Origin: CAKTOF01 sp964523945
Lineage (GTDB): Bacteria; Bacillota; Clostridia; Oscillospirales; Oscillospiraceae
Assembly (NCBI GenBank): GCA_964523945.1
Contig: CAZGBU010000015.1
Location: 1 to 27,700 of the forward strand
Direction of reading: 5' to 3'
DNA length: 27,700 nucleotides
This document shows, in pieces, positions 7,075 to 14,970 of this stretch. The first letter of the stretch is position 1. Every line of letters starts with the position of its first letter. A program made the translations under genes and the position numbers. The notes beneath the pieces were generated by a model. The model saw nothing but the letters and a program-made list of their open reading frames with translations. It was not told the DNA's origin and made no database searches.

Positions 7075-7989
7075 ATGAAAAAAATGAGGATTTACATGGG
7101 TATGATTGGTTTGAGTGCTGCGATTCTCCTGGCCGGCTGTGCACAGCAGGAGACCCGCGCCGAGCGCATCGGCCGTGAGCAGGCGGAGACGCTGGCCATC
7201 GAGTCATCCGGTTATCTGGAATCCGAGGTCACGATTACAGACGCCGAGCTCGACACCTGGAACGGGGTGGAATACTATCAGATCGAATTCACCGCCGAGG
7301 GTGAGACGTATGAGTGCGATATCGATGCACTGACCGGCACTGTCATCGAGCTGCGCAACACATCGGGCGGCACATCCGCTCCGGTGGCGGCGGATGACGA
7401 TGGTGCGCAGACAACGCTCAGCACATCCGGGCAGGAAACTGCGGGCAGCACGGCGGACAAGTCGACGACAGGCAGCGCGCAGCTGAACCTGTCCGGCACA
7501 CAGACCACGACGCAGGGGACTGCGCAGACCAGCAGCCTGATCACCGAGGAGCAGGCAAAGGAAGCGGCGCTGACGCATGCCGGTATTTCCAGCGCGGATG
7601 CAATCTTCCTCCAGTCGAAGCTCGAGTGGGACGACGGACGGCAGATCTACGATGTGGAGTTCTACACTGCCGACCGCACGGAGTACGATTATGAGATCGA
7701 CGCTTCCACGGGCAGCGTGCTCAGCTATGACTATGATGCCGAATCTTCGCTGCCGGCACAATCTGGCACGACGGGGACTGCCCTGACGGAAAGCGAGGCC
7801 AAGGCGATCGCGCTTGCGCAGGTTTCCGGCGCGTCGGAGAGCGATATCTGGGAGTTTGAGGTTGATTATGACGACGGCCGTCTGGAATACGAGGGTACGA
7901 TTGTCTATGGCGGGATGGAGTATGAGTTCACCATTGACGGTTACTCCGGCGCCATTCGCGATTGGGATGCGGAACGCTTCGGCGACTGA
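7075..7989 (+). CDS. Lipoprotein with three PepSY domains
   Basis: A 304-residue exported lipoprotein. A basic, hydrophobic signal peptide ends in lipobox LAGC with Cys22 as the lipidation site. A PepSY unit follows (about 31-93, ending YECDIDALTGTVIELRN), then a Ser/Thr/Gln-rich linker to about 155. Two more PepSY units lie at about 158-222 (YDYEIDASTGSVLSYDYD) and 235-303 (YEFTIDGYSGAIRDWD). PepSY domains are found in propeptides and secreted proteins and are thought to inhibit proteases or sense the envelope. The start has AAAGGAGG eight to nine bases upstream. It lies right after the two-component pair with its own promoter, and is probably a regulon member or a feedback sensor. Confidence 0.88.
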   Translation: MKKMRIYMGMIGLSAAILLAGCAQQETRAERIGREQAETLAIESSGYLESEVTITDAELDTWNGVEYYQIEFTAEGETYECDIDALTGTVIELRNTSGGTSAPVAADDDGAQTTLSTSGQETAGSTADKSTTGSAQLNLSGTQTTTQGTAQTSSLITEEQAKEAALTHAGISSADAIFLQSKLEWDDGRQIYDVEFYTADRTEYDYEIDASTGSVLSYDYDAESSLPAQSGTTGTALTESEAKAIALAQVSGASESDIWEFEVDYDDGRLEYEGTIVYGGMEYEFTIDGYSGAIRDWDAERFGD

Positions 7990-8017
7990 AGACAAAGCAT
8001 TCAACAGAAGGATAAAC

Positions 8018-8054
8018 AGTGTGCGTGCCGCAGAGGATCTGCGGCACGCACACT
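8018..8054. terminator. Bidirectional terminator between convergent units
   Basis: A perfect 17-pair stem (8018-8034 with 8038-8054) closes on GGA and is followed by TTATT on the plus strand. It lies between the PepSY gene and the end of the DUF4340 gene, abutting the latter's stop codon, and can serve both directions. Confidence 0.88.
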
Positions 8055-9524
8055 TTATTGCAGGACGATGGCGCGAACGGCCTCCATCAGTTCCACTGCC
8101 TGCTCGCGCGGGATCAGCGAAACCGGTTCGCCGTCCACCACAGCTAGGCAACTCACGCCATCGTAGCGGTACAGTTCAATCTGCACCGTGGGATGGGTTT
8201 CGCTGTTCAGGTGCAGCATCACACCGATCTCAAGCTGCTGTGAGGGGGTTTCGTCCGTGAATGCATCGGCCGCGTCGGCCTCCAGTCCGGTCAGCGCGCT
8301 TTCGAGCGAGGTGATGTCGATCTCCTCATCCTGATAGGTGTAGATCAGCGCCTGTGCGTCGTCTTCCGATTCCGTGTCCGCACCGGCCTGCACAGTGATG
8401 GTATAATCGGTGTCCTCGAGCGTGATGTCCAGCTGTGTCACATCAGCAAACGAGCCCCAGAACACCGCGCGGTGGCGCAGGTCGTTGTAGGATGCGCAAA
8501 TCAGCGATTCATAGTCGAGCGCGTCCAGGGAATAGACGATTTGCGACTCGCCGACGCGTACATAGGCGATGATCTCTTCCGCGGCGTCCTCGCTGTCGGC
8601 GTCCGAAGCGGCCGCATCTGTTTCTGCATCTTCCTCAGCCGCGGTTTCCAGCTGCGCAGGGTCGCGGCTGATGTGGAGCACAAGCGTGCCGGAAGCCGTC
8701 TGCCCGTCCGCGTCCGTGTCGGCATAGTTGACCGTCACGGTCAGCTCGGGGTCATCCAGCCCATAGGCGGCCAGCTCCTCATCCGTGACATTGTAGGTCA
8801 CATACTCGCCCAGGCTCAGATAGCGGATGTCGTTCAGATAGCTCTCCACGCGGGACGTGTCGAGCGGCAGCGTCTGTTCGTCCGATTCTGTGTAGTAGAC
8901 GTCCTCGGCAGAATAGGATATGCCAGCATCCTCTTCATAAAAAATGGTATAGTTCTCGCTGCCGGAGAACGTCAGCGCCGTCACAGTGTCCCAATCCGGA
9001 ATTTCGTCATTGTCGATCATGCTGCTCAGCTCCGTGCTGAACGAATCGAGCGGATCGGTGAGCGCTAGATAAACGCTCCCGTCTCCGGTGGAGACATAGC
9101 GCTGTTCATCCATCGTGCTGTAGTCGCCGAGCTGAATTTCCCAGGTCTGCTCTGCGGTGGTCAGGACAATGGTGCCTGCCGGATCATCGAGTCCATATTG
9201 TTCAAAGTCTTCTACATCGGTGATGACAAAGGCGGCACTGAACGATGCAAACAGCTCCAACAGCGACTGGATCTTTTCTGCATCCACCGGAAATGCCTCG
9301 TCGTCGTCATACAGCCAGCCGCTCTCCCCCAGATGGAACGAGAGTGTCTGTCCGTCGATGGTCCAGCTGATTGACTCGACGTCGTCCGGGTCGATCTCCA
9401 GCACGACCTCGCCGCTGTTTGCGATCTGCTCGCGGCGTTCTTCGACCCGGAGCGCTACGGCGACCGCGATACACGCGGCAATCAGTACAATCAGCAGGAT
9501 GGAAAGCCGTTTAGCCCGGTACAT
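8055..9524 (-). CDS. DUF4340 domain-containing membrane-anchored protein
   Basis: A 489-residue protein with one N-terminal transmembrane segment (about 8-25) and a large, very acidic extracytoplasmic part. The sequence is repetitive beta-rich DUF4340 type, with recurring YGLDDP motifs (around 110 and 255) and lines such as ESISWTIDGQTLSFHLGESG. An Ala/Glu/Asp-rich linker lies around 293-315. DUF4340 proteins are regularly encoded last in operons with GldG-like ABC transporter partners; their molecular role is unknown. The start overlaps the end of the GldG-like gene by 14 bases, so it is co-translated with the transporter. Confidence 0.85.
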   Translation of the reverse strand: MYRAKRLSILLIVLIAACIAVAVALRVEERREQIANSGEVVLEIDPDDVESISWTIDGQTLSFHLGESGWLYDDDEAFPVDAEKIQSLLELFASFSAAFVITDVEDFEQYGLDDPAGTIVLTTAEQTWEIQLGDYSTMDEQRYVSTGDGSVYLALTDPLDSFSTELSSMIDNDEIPDWDTVTALTFSGSENYTIFYEEDAGISYSAEDVYYTESDEQTLPLDTSRVESYLNDIRYLSLGEYVTYNVTDEELAAYGLDDPELTVTVNYADTDADGQTASGTLVLHISRDPAQLETAAEEDAETDAAASDADSEDAAEEIIAYVRVGESQIVYSLDALDYESLICASYNDLRHRAVFWGSFADVTQLDITLEDTDYTITVQAGADTESEDDAQALIYTYQDEEIDITSLESALTGLEADAADAFTDETPSQQLEIGVMLHLNSETHPTVQIELYRYDGVSCLAVVDGEPVSLIPREQAVELMEAVRAIVLQ

Positions 9525-10959
9525 TCTGCAGCCTCCTTCTTCTCATGATGACACAGATCCCGGTGCCGAGATAGGCGAGCGGGCAGATCCAGATCATCAC
9601 GCCCTTCAGCAGTGAGGCAGTGGACTGGCTGATGGTCAGATAATTGTAGTTCAGGGATTTGCTGCGGATGGCCATCGCCTCATAATCTCCGATCAGCGAC
9701 GAGAGCGCATTCATAACGAGGTCGCCGTTGGCGCCGGAGGAATAGGCGTTGTACGCATCCTCCAGGAATCTCGACGAGGTGAACCAAACCATCTGTCCGC
9801 CCGCATTGGTATCCACGCGGACTGCCACGGCAAATGGGCCGTCGATGTCGCCGTCCTCTTTTTCATAGGTGGTGAGGTCATAGCCGGCGAGCTTGCTGAA
9901 CGCGCTGTCGGAAGTCGTCAGCAGCTCTGTTACCGTGCCGTTCGTGGTGTCGCCCGAGACGCTCAGGCCCAGCGAGACAGGGAGAATCGAAAAGTAGTTC
10001 TCCTCGATCAGCGAGTCGGTGATCTCGTCGCTCTGCAGCATGGGCAGCAGAATATAAGGGTATGTCATATACTGCGCACGGTCACCCTCGACCACGATGC
10101 CCTCATTGGCCGCCACGCCATAGTCGGAGAGCAGGCTGTAGAGGTTTTCGAGGATGCCGTCTTCGGTCGGACCGGCAATGACCAGCAGCTTGCCGCCGCC
10201 GGAGACATATTCGGCGAGCAGATCGCGCTCTGTCTCTGAGATATCGCTGTCCGGTGCATAGATCAGAATGCAGTCGGCGTCCGCCGGGATTTCATCCACG
10301 TTCAGCAGCGAGAGTGTGGCTGTCTCGACATTTTCTTTTTCCAGCTGCTCGGCAAATGTCTCAGGCAGCTCGCTTTCGCCATGCCCCTCAAGCGTATACA
10401 GCAGCGGCAGTGCATCGCTGACAACATAGTCGATCGCCGATGTGATGGCCCCTTCGCCGTCAAACGATGTGGTGTAGGAGTATGCGTACATGGATGTTTC
10501 CTGTACATAGATGTCATAGTAGCTGATATACCGGCTGCGCTCGCCGCACTCGACAACCAGACTGTTGTTGTAGACTGTTTCGTCGGTATACTGTTCGGCA
10601 AAGGTGGGGTAGACATCGGGATTGCGCTTGACGACAGAGATGTGTTCGGAAAGACTCTCATATTTGTTCAGCAGATTCTCGATCACGTCATCCTCATCAC
10701 CGGACTGCACGATCCAGTAGATAGTCACGTCCTCCTCGAGCGCATTCACTACCACTTTGGTGTTGCTGGTGATGGAATAGAGCTTCGAGGCGCTGATGTC
10801 GAGCCTGGTCGAGGAGGCCGGCAGTGCGCCGACAAAAATGTTCAGTGCGATCAGGATGGCCAGCACGACCGCCGTGAGCACGATGGAATATGAGCCGCCG
10901 CGCAGCGCATTGCGGTTGGCGCGCGGCCGGGCTGGCATGTTGCGGTTCGGTCGTTTCAT
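9511..10959 (-). CDS. GldG-family ABC transporter accessory protein
   Basis: A 482-residue protein with an N-terminal transmembrane helix (about 24-46), a large outside domain, and a C-terminal helix (about 455-473) ending in RRRR. The outside domain begins RLDISASKLYSITSNTKVVVNAL, characteristic of the GldG/ABC_transp_aux family, and contains a GATase-like segment (LYTLEGHGESELPETF; LLAEYVSGGGKLLVIAGP). In Bacteroidetes GldA-GldF-GldG were named for gliding motility, but Firmicutes homologues occur without gliding and their substrate is not known. Its ATG overlaps the permease stop by one base (TGATG). Confidence 0.87.
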   Translation of the reverse strand: MKRPNRNMPARPRANRNALRGGSYSIVLTAVVLAILIALNIFVGALPASSTRLDISASKLYSITSNTKVVVNALEEDVTIYWIVQSGDEDDVIENLLNKYESLSEHISVVKRNPDVYPTFAEQYTDETVYNNSLVVECGERSRYISYYDIYVQETSMYAYSYTTSFDGEGAITSAIDYVVSDALPLLYTLEGHGESELPETFAEQLEKENVETATLSLLNVDEIPADADCILIYAPDSDISETERDLLAEYVSGGGKLLVIAGPTEDGILENLYSLLSDYGVAANEGIVVEGDRAQYMTYPYILLPMLQSDEITDSLIEENYFSILPVSLGLSVSGDTTNGTVTELLTTSDSAFSKLAGYDLTTYEKEDGDIDGPFAVAVRVDTNAGGQMVWFTSSRFLEDAYNAYSSGANGDLVMNALSSLIGDYEAMAIRSKSLNYNYLTISQSTASLLKGVMIWICPLAYLGTGICVIMRRRRLQNVPG

Positions 10960-11822
10960 CAGCTGTACCTCCGTTTCTCCAGCGACTGGACGGACAGAAA
11001 CAGGAAAAAGCCGATCACGCTGAGATAGTAGACAATGGCTGTCAGATCAAATACACCGTTCACGAAGGTGTAAAAGCGCTCAAACAGCGACAGCCTCTCC
11101 ATGATCTCGGGCAGAAGCCCCTCAAATGCCGTACTGTCCCAATAGTAGGCAAACCCCAGCGCGACGAGCGCGATCAGGCAGACGCCATATGCAAGCATGT
11201 CGTTTTTGGTCAGAGTTCGGATGAGCAGGCTCAGCAGAATCACCAGCACATACAGCACGACAAGCGAGCCGAACGACGTGGATGAAACCTGCTCTGCCAG
11301 GCTGACGCTGTAGTAGTTCAGAGCGATGGCCGCCGCCGTGATGCCGGCGGCAAGTCCCTGGTTTTCCGTGATGGAGGAAAAAAACACGCCGGCTGCGATC
11401 AGCGCCCCGCCAAGCAGGAAAAACGCCGCGATCGAGCCGTATGATGTCGGCAGGTATACCTCGCCATATTGCGCAAAGATCAGCGGATACAGGCACACAA
11501 TGCCGAGTGGCAGCAGGTATACCAGCAGCAGCGCCAGATACTTACCCAAAATCACCTGTACGGCCGAGATGGGAAGGGAATAGAGCAGCTGGTCGGTTCG
11601 CTGGCGGCGCTCCTCGGCGATGGTGCGCATCGTCAGAAGCGGAACAATCACAACAAAGACGAGACTGGCGAAACTGAGGACGTACTCAAAGTTGCTGACA
11701 GCGGCCTGGATGTTGTACATCAGCGCGCCGATGCCGACGACTGCCAGCAGAAATCCGCCGAAGACATAGGCTGTCAGCGAATGAAAATAATTGCGCAGCT
11801 CGTGCCGCAGTACGGCAATCAT
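10959..11822 (-). CDS. ABC-2-type permease, GldF-like
   Basis: A 287-residue integral membrane protein with about six helices, beginning MIAVLRHELRNYFHSLTAYVFG, as in GldF/NosY-type ABC-2 permeases. The cytoplasmic loop MRTIAEERRQRTDQLLYSLPIS is the conserved coupling region of this family. The start codon overlaps the ATPase stop as ATGA. With the ATPase upstream and the GldG-like protein downstream it forms one transporter complex; direction and cargo cannot be inferred from sequence. Confidence 0.9.
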   Translation of the reverse strand: MIAVLRHELRNYFHSLTAYVFGGFLLAVVGIGALMYNIQAAVSNFEYVLSFASLVFVVIVPLLTMRTIAEERRQRTDQLLYSLPISAVQVILGKYLALLLVYLLPLGIVCLYPLIFAQYGEVYLPTSYGSIAAFFLLGGALIAAGVFFSSITENQGLAAGITAAAIALNYYSVSLAEQVSSTSFGSLVVLYVLVILLSLLIRTLTKNDMLAYGVCLIALVALGFAYYWDSTAFEGLLPEIMERLSLFERFYTFVNGVFDLTAIVYYLSVIGFFLFLSVQSLEKRRYS

Positions 11823-12952
11823 TCTGCATCCGCCTCCTTTTCCCCCGATTGATCCGGCACGCCCGGCGGCGCATCCGGTGCTGCGCCGCCGGCTGACGCG
11901 TCCGGCGTGTGCTTCGGCTTGTCCGCCGCCGGAAGCAGATCGTGCAGATCCAGTTCCGGCATACCGCTCTGCGCCGCCGGCTCCGACAGGCCCTGCGTGT
12001 CCGATTCCGGTATGTTACCGCGCTCGGTCAGCTCCAGGAACACGTCCTCAAGCGTGGCCTTTTTCGGTGTCAGCTCCAGCAGCGGCAGGCCGGCGTGCGC
12101 AAAGGCCTGAAAGATGCTGCGCGAGACGGCGTAGATGTCCTCGCTGTCTGTCCGGACATGAGCGGTCAGCGGACCGTCTGCCTCCGGTTCCCATCCGATG
12201 TCCGAAATCTGCTCGATGCCGGAAAGTGCCGCGCGCATCTGTTCCGGTGCGGCGTCGGCGGCGACGATGATCTCGCTGGCGGGACACAGCTGCTTCTCCA
12301 GCTGATCCGGCCGGTCGAAGGCGACCAGCTTCCCCTGTACGAGGATCAGAATCTGGTCGCACAGATTCTGCACCTCTGAGAGGATGTGGGAACTGAAAAT
12401 GACGGTGTGCGATTGTCCCAGATCCCGGATCAGCGTGCGGATCTCAATGATCTGGAGCGGGTCGAGACCGACGGTCGGCTCGTCGAGGATGATGACCTCC
12501 GGGCCGCCCAGCAGCGCCTGCGCGATGCCAACGCGCTGCCGGTAGCCTTTGGACAGCGTGCTGATCCGGCGGCTGCGCACCGCGCCGATACCGGTTTCGT
12601 CGACCACTGCGCTGATCTGGCGGCGCAGCGCCTCCCCCCGCAGCCCCTTGGCCTGCCCGACAAAGTGCAGGTATTCCAGCGGGCTTTCATTTAAATACAG
12701 CGGTGGTTGCTCCGGCAGGTAACCGATGCGGCGCTTGGCCTGGTTCGGCTGCTCAAAAATGTCGTAGCCGTCGATTCGGACACTGCCCTCCGTCGCCGAC
12801 AGACAGCCGGTGATGATATTCAGCGTGGTTGATTTCCCCGCGCCGTTTGGGCCGAGGAAGCCGTAGATCTGTCCGCTGTCCACCCGAACGTTCAGGTCGG
12901 AGATCGCAGTGTCTGCGCCGTATTGTTTGGTCAGGTGCTCAATTTCAATCAA
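11819..12952 (-). CDS. ABC transporter ATP-binding protein, GldA-like, with disordered tail
   Basis: A 377-residue ATPase with Walker A GPNGAGKST (34-42), signature LSKGYRQR (133-140), Walker B VIILDEP (153-159) and H-loop SSHIL. I chose a TTG start at 12950-12952: it gives the family's usual beginning (MIEIEHLTKQYG) and has AGGAGG ten bases upstream. The longer reading frame would start inside the promoter. After the nucleotide-binding and regulatory portions (to about 305) there is an unusual tail of about 70 residues rich in Pro, Ala, Asp and Glu, predicted disordered, ending EKEADAE. The tail is not part of the family core and may simply be a translational-overlap extension. It is the first gene of the four-gene operon. 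Confidence 0.9.
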   Translation of the reverse strand: MIEIEHLTKQYGADTAISDLNVRVDSGQIYGFLGPNGAGKSTTLNIITGCLSATEGSVRIDGYDIFEQPNQAKRRIGYLPEQPPLYLNESPLEYLHFVGQAKGLRGEALRRQISAVVDETGIGAVRSRRISTLSKGYRQRVGIAQALLGGPEVIILDEPTVGLDPLQIIEIRTLIRDLGQSHTVIFSSHILSEVQNLCDQILILVQGKLVAFDRPDQLEKQLCPASEIIVAADAAPEQMRAALSGIEQISDIGWEPEADGPLTAHVRTDSEDIYAVSRSIFQAFAHAGLPLLELTPKKATLEDVFLELTERGNIPESDTQGLSEPAAQSGMPELDLHDLLPAADKPKHTPDASAGGAAPDAPPGVPDQSGEKEADAE

Positions 12953-12983
12953 TGGCTTCACACCTCCTGATTCAGATGCGGTC

Positions 12984-13015
12984 AATATAGCGCTGCTACT
13001 TTAAAACAAGTTAAA
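12984..13015 (-). promoter_or_regulatory. Promoter with TTTAACTT box for the ABC operon
   Basis: On the minus strand TTTAACTT (13015-13008), then G, then TTTTAAAG (13006-12999) occupy the -35 position. GCTATATTGAC (12991-12981) supplies the -10 TATATT. The distance from box start to GCTAT is 24 bases. The leader before the TTG start is about 24 bases and contains the ribosome binding site. The same architecture recurs at 13043, 24339 and, on the minus strand, 24311. Confidence 0.7.
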
Positions 13016-13042
13016 ATCTGCAATGCCAGCGGAGTCGTCCGG

Positions 13043-13075
13043 TTTAAAGTTGCTTTTGAGTTTTCCTGCTATTGT
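13043..13075 (+). promoter_or_regulatory. Promoter with TTTAA box for the lipoprotein-alarmone synthetase-TCS operon
   Basis: TTTAAAGTTGCTTTTGAG (13043-13060) takes the -35 position, and GCTATTGT (13068-13075) carries the -10 TATTGT. Box start to GCTAT is 25 bases. It lies 28 bases downstream of, and divergent from, the ABC-operon box, so one regulator could serve both from this intergenic region. Because the operon encodes a response regulator, autoregulation is the natural reading. Confidence 0.6.
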
Positions 13076-13110
13076 ATTGGAAAAGTCCGGGCGGAACAGG
13101 AGGTGGGCGG

Positions 13111-13623
13111 ATGAAGCGAGCGAAGCGGCTGGTATGCGCTGCATTGTTTACAGTTTGTTGGTTGTTTTTCACCGGATGTGCTGATACAGTGGAAGAGACG
13201 GTGGAACCGACTGCACCGAATGCCGATACTGCACAGCAGGCCGGGTTTGAGACGTTCCCCATGCGCTCTGACGGCGAAACGGTGGCGCTCATCGCCGCTT
13301 TCCAGTGGGAGGATGGCAGCGCCGCCGCTGGAAGCGTACAGCTCACGGCGGGGACGGTCAGTGCGACCTATCGTCTGAGCGCGGCGGGGGAGCTGCGCGT
13401 GAACGGCCTGCCGTGCGATGGTATGGTGGAGCTGTTGCTGCTCGATGCGGCGGCGCAGGAGCTCGGCCGCACAACCATCTGCATCTCCACCGGCGCCGTT
13501 GTCGACGCGTTCACCGACGTGGACGGTACGGGCTATCTCACGGTGCGGGAGGACACCGACGCGGTCACGCTGCAGTTTACCGTGCGCAGCGGCGTGCTGA
13601 TGTGCGCGCTGCGCCTGCGCTGA
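13111..13623 (+). CDS. Small lipoprotein of unknown function
   Basis: A 170-residue exported lipoprotein. MKRAKRL is followed by a hydrophobic segment and lipobox FTGC with Cys23, then an acidic, Thr/Pro-rich linker (about 24-50). The rest is beta-rich (VALIAAFQWEDGSAAAGSVQLT, AGELRVNGLPCDGMVELLLLD), and looks like one or two small Ig-like or carboxypeptidase-regulatory-like beta sandwiches. I do not recognise a named family. AGGAGG lies seven bases before the ATG, which rules out the longer frame beginning at 13072. It is first in the operon with the alarmone synthetase and the second two-component pair and may be the envelope-side sensor or output of that system. Confidence 0.75.
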   Translation: MKRAKRLVCAALFTVCWLFFTGCADTVEETVEPTAPNADTAQQAGFETFPMRSDGETVALIAAFQWEDGSAAAGSVQLTAGTVSATYRLSAAGELRVNGLPCDGMVELLLLDAAAQELGRTTICISTGAVVDAFTDVDGTGYLTVREDTDAVTLQFTVRSGVLMCALRLR

Positions 13624-13642
13624 CCGCAGGAAGGAGTGATCC

Positions 13643-14308
13643 ATGGACATTCTCATTCCGGAAACCACTGCTGCCGAGCGGGAATTCTACGGCGGGAGCC
13701 TGATCCTGCTCGAGGGCGCAATTTCAGAGTTCCTGTCCTGCATGGACATGATCCGGCGTTATCAGCTGAGCCTGGGGCGGCGCGATCCGGTCGCTGCCTG
13801 CCAGGCGCGGATCAAGCGTGCCGACAGCATGCGCCGGAAGCTGAAAAGCCGGGGCCTGCCCGTCACGGCAGACAGCGCACTGCGGTGCGTGCAGGACGCT
13901 GCCGGTGTGCGGCTGATCTGCCCGTTTGTGCAGGACATCGACCAGACTGCCGCGCTGATCCGTGCGATCCCGGATGTGCAGATCCGCGCAGAGAAGGATT
14001 ATATCCGCGCACCCAAGCCAAACGGCTACCGGAGCTATCACATGATCCTGTCGCTGCCGCTGCGTTTTCTCGGCACGCGGTCATGCGAGCCGGTCTGGCT
14101 GGAGGTGCAGATCCGTACCATCGCCATGGACTGCTGGGCCAATCTCGAGCATCAGCTCAAATACAAGCGGGAAGTCCGCGACCAGAAATTGATCGTACAG
14201 GAGCTCAAGCGCTGCGCAGACGAGATCGCTTCGACCGATCTGTCCCTGCAGACGATCCGGGAGCTGCTTGCTGCGCCTGCAGAGGAGGAACTGCCATGCG
14301 GATTTTAG
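13643..14308 (+). CDS. Small alarmone synthetase, RelA/SpoT domain (GTP pyrophosphokinase)
   Basis: A 221-residue stand-alone (p)ppGpp synthetase of the RelP/RelQ (YwaC/YjbM) type, transferring pyrophosphate from ATP to GTP or GDP. It has only the synthetase domain; the HD hydrolase, TGS and ACT domains of long RSH enzymes are absent. Motifs: RIKRADSMRRKLKSRG (56-71) for ATP binding, D85 in DAAGVRLIC, KDYIRAPKPNGYRSYH (118-133) with the stacking tyrosine, and E154 in EVQIRTIAMDCWANLEHQLKYK. AGGAG precedes the ATG by six to seven bases. Its 3' end overlaps the response regulator gene by 13 bases, so alarmone synthesis is translationally tied to the two-component system. Confidence 0.92.
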   Translation: MDILIPETTAAEREFYGGSLILLEGAISEFLSCMDMIRRYQLSLGRRDPVAACQARIKRADSMRRKLKSRGLPVTADSALRCVQDAAGVRLICPFVQDIDQTAALIRAIPDVQIRAEKDYIRAPKPNGYRSYHMILSLPLRFLGTRSCEPVWLEVQIRTIAMDCWANLEHQLKYKREVRDQKLIVQELKRCADEIASTDLSLQTIRELLAAPAEEELPCGF

Positions 14309-14970
14309 TAGCCGACGACGAGCCGGAGATGCTGGCGGCACTCGAGGCGCTGCTCACCCGGGCGCACTACGCGGTGGACACGGTGACCAATGGGACGGAT
14401 GCGCTCGATTACGGCCTGGCGGAGAACTATGACTGCCTTGTGCTCGACATCATGATGCCGGGGATGGATGGGATTCAGGTGCTGCAGGCGCTGCGCGCAC
14501 GGAATGTATCAACACCCGCGCTGCTGCTCACGGCCAAAAGCCAGGTGGAGGACCGCATCGCCGGACTCAACAGCGGCGCGGATGACTATCTGCCCAAGCC
14601 CTTTCACCCCGGCGAGCTGGTCGCCCGGGTCCGCGCGCTGACCCGGCGGGGACAGTCGTATACGCCGAGCGTCCTGACCTGCGGCAACATTGCGCTCAAC
14701 TGTGCTACGTTTGAACTCAGCTGCGGCGGCAGCGCCGTGCGGCTGGGCAGCAAGGAATTCCAGATGCTTGAGCTGCTTCTGCGCCAGCAGGGACGTCCGA
14801 TTTCCACCGAGCAGTTCATGGAGCGAATCTGGGGCTATGACAGCGAGGCCGAGATCAATGTCGTCTGGGCGTACATCTCCTATCTGCGGCGCAAGCTCGA
14901 GGCGGTGGGCGCCGATGTGCGCATTGCGGCGCAGCGGGGGCGCGGCTATGTGCTGGAGGAATCATCATGA
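14296..14970 (+). CDS. OmpR/PhoB-family response regulator 2
   Basis: A 224-residue regulator. Receiver: D7/D8, phospho-acceptor D51 (LDIMMPGMDG), T79 and K101 (KPFHPGEL). Winged-helix domain: LGSKEFQMLELLLRQ, ERIWGYDSEAEINVVWAYISYLRRKLEAV, RGRGYVLEESS. GAGGAGG just upstream of the ATG sets the start inside the synthetase gene. The kinase ATG overlaps the stop (ATGA). It is the leading candidate for the factor that binds the TTTAA box, because one such box drives this same operon. Regulators of this kind bind direct repeats at the -35 position, as seen here. Confidence 0.95.
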   Translation: MRILVADDEPEMLAALEALLTRAHYAVDTVTNGTDALDYGLAENYDCLVLDIMMPGMDGIQVLQALRARNVSTPALLLTAKSQVEDRIAGLNSGADDYLPKPFHPGELVARVRALTRRGQSYTPSVLTCGNIALNCATFELSCGGSAVRLGSKEFQMLELLLRQQGRPISTEQFMERIWGYDSEAEINVVWAYISYLRRKLEAVGADVRIAAQRGRGYVLEESS

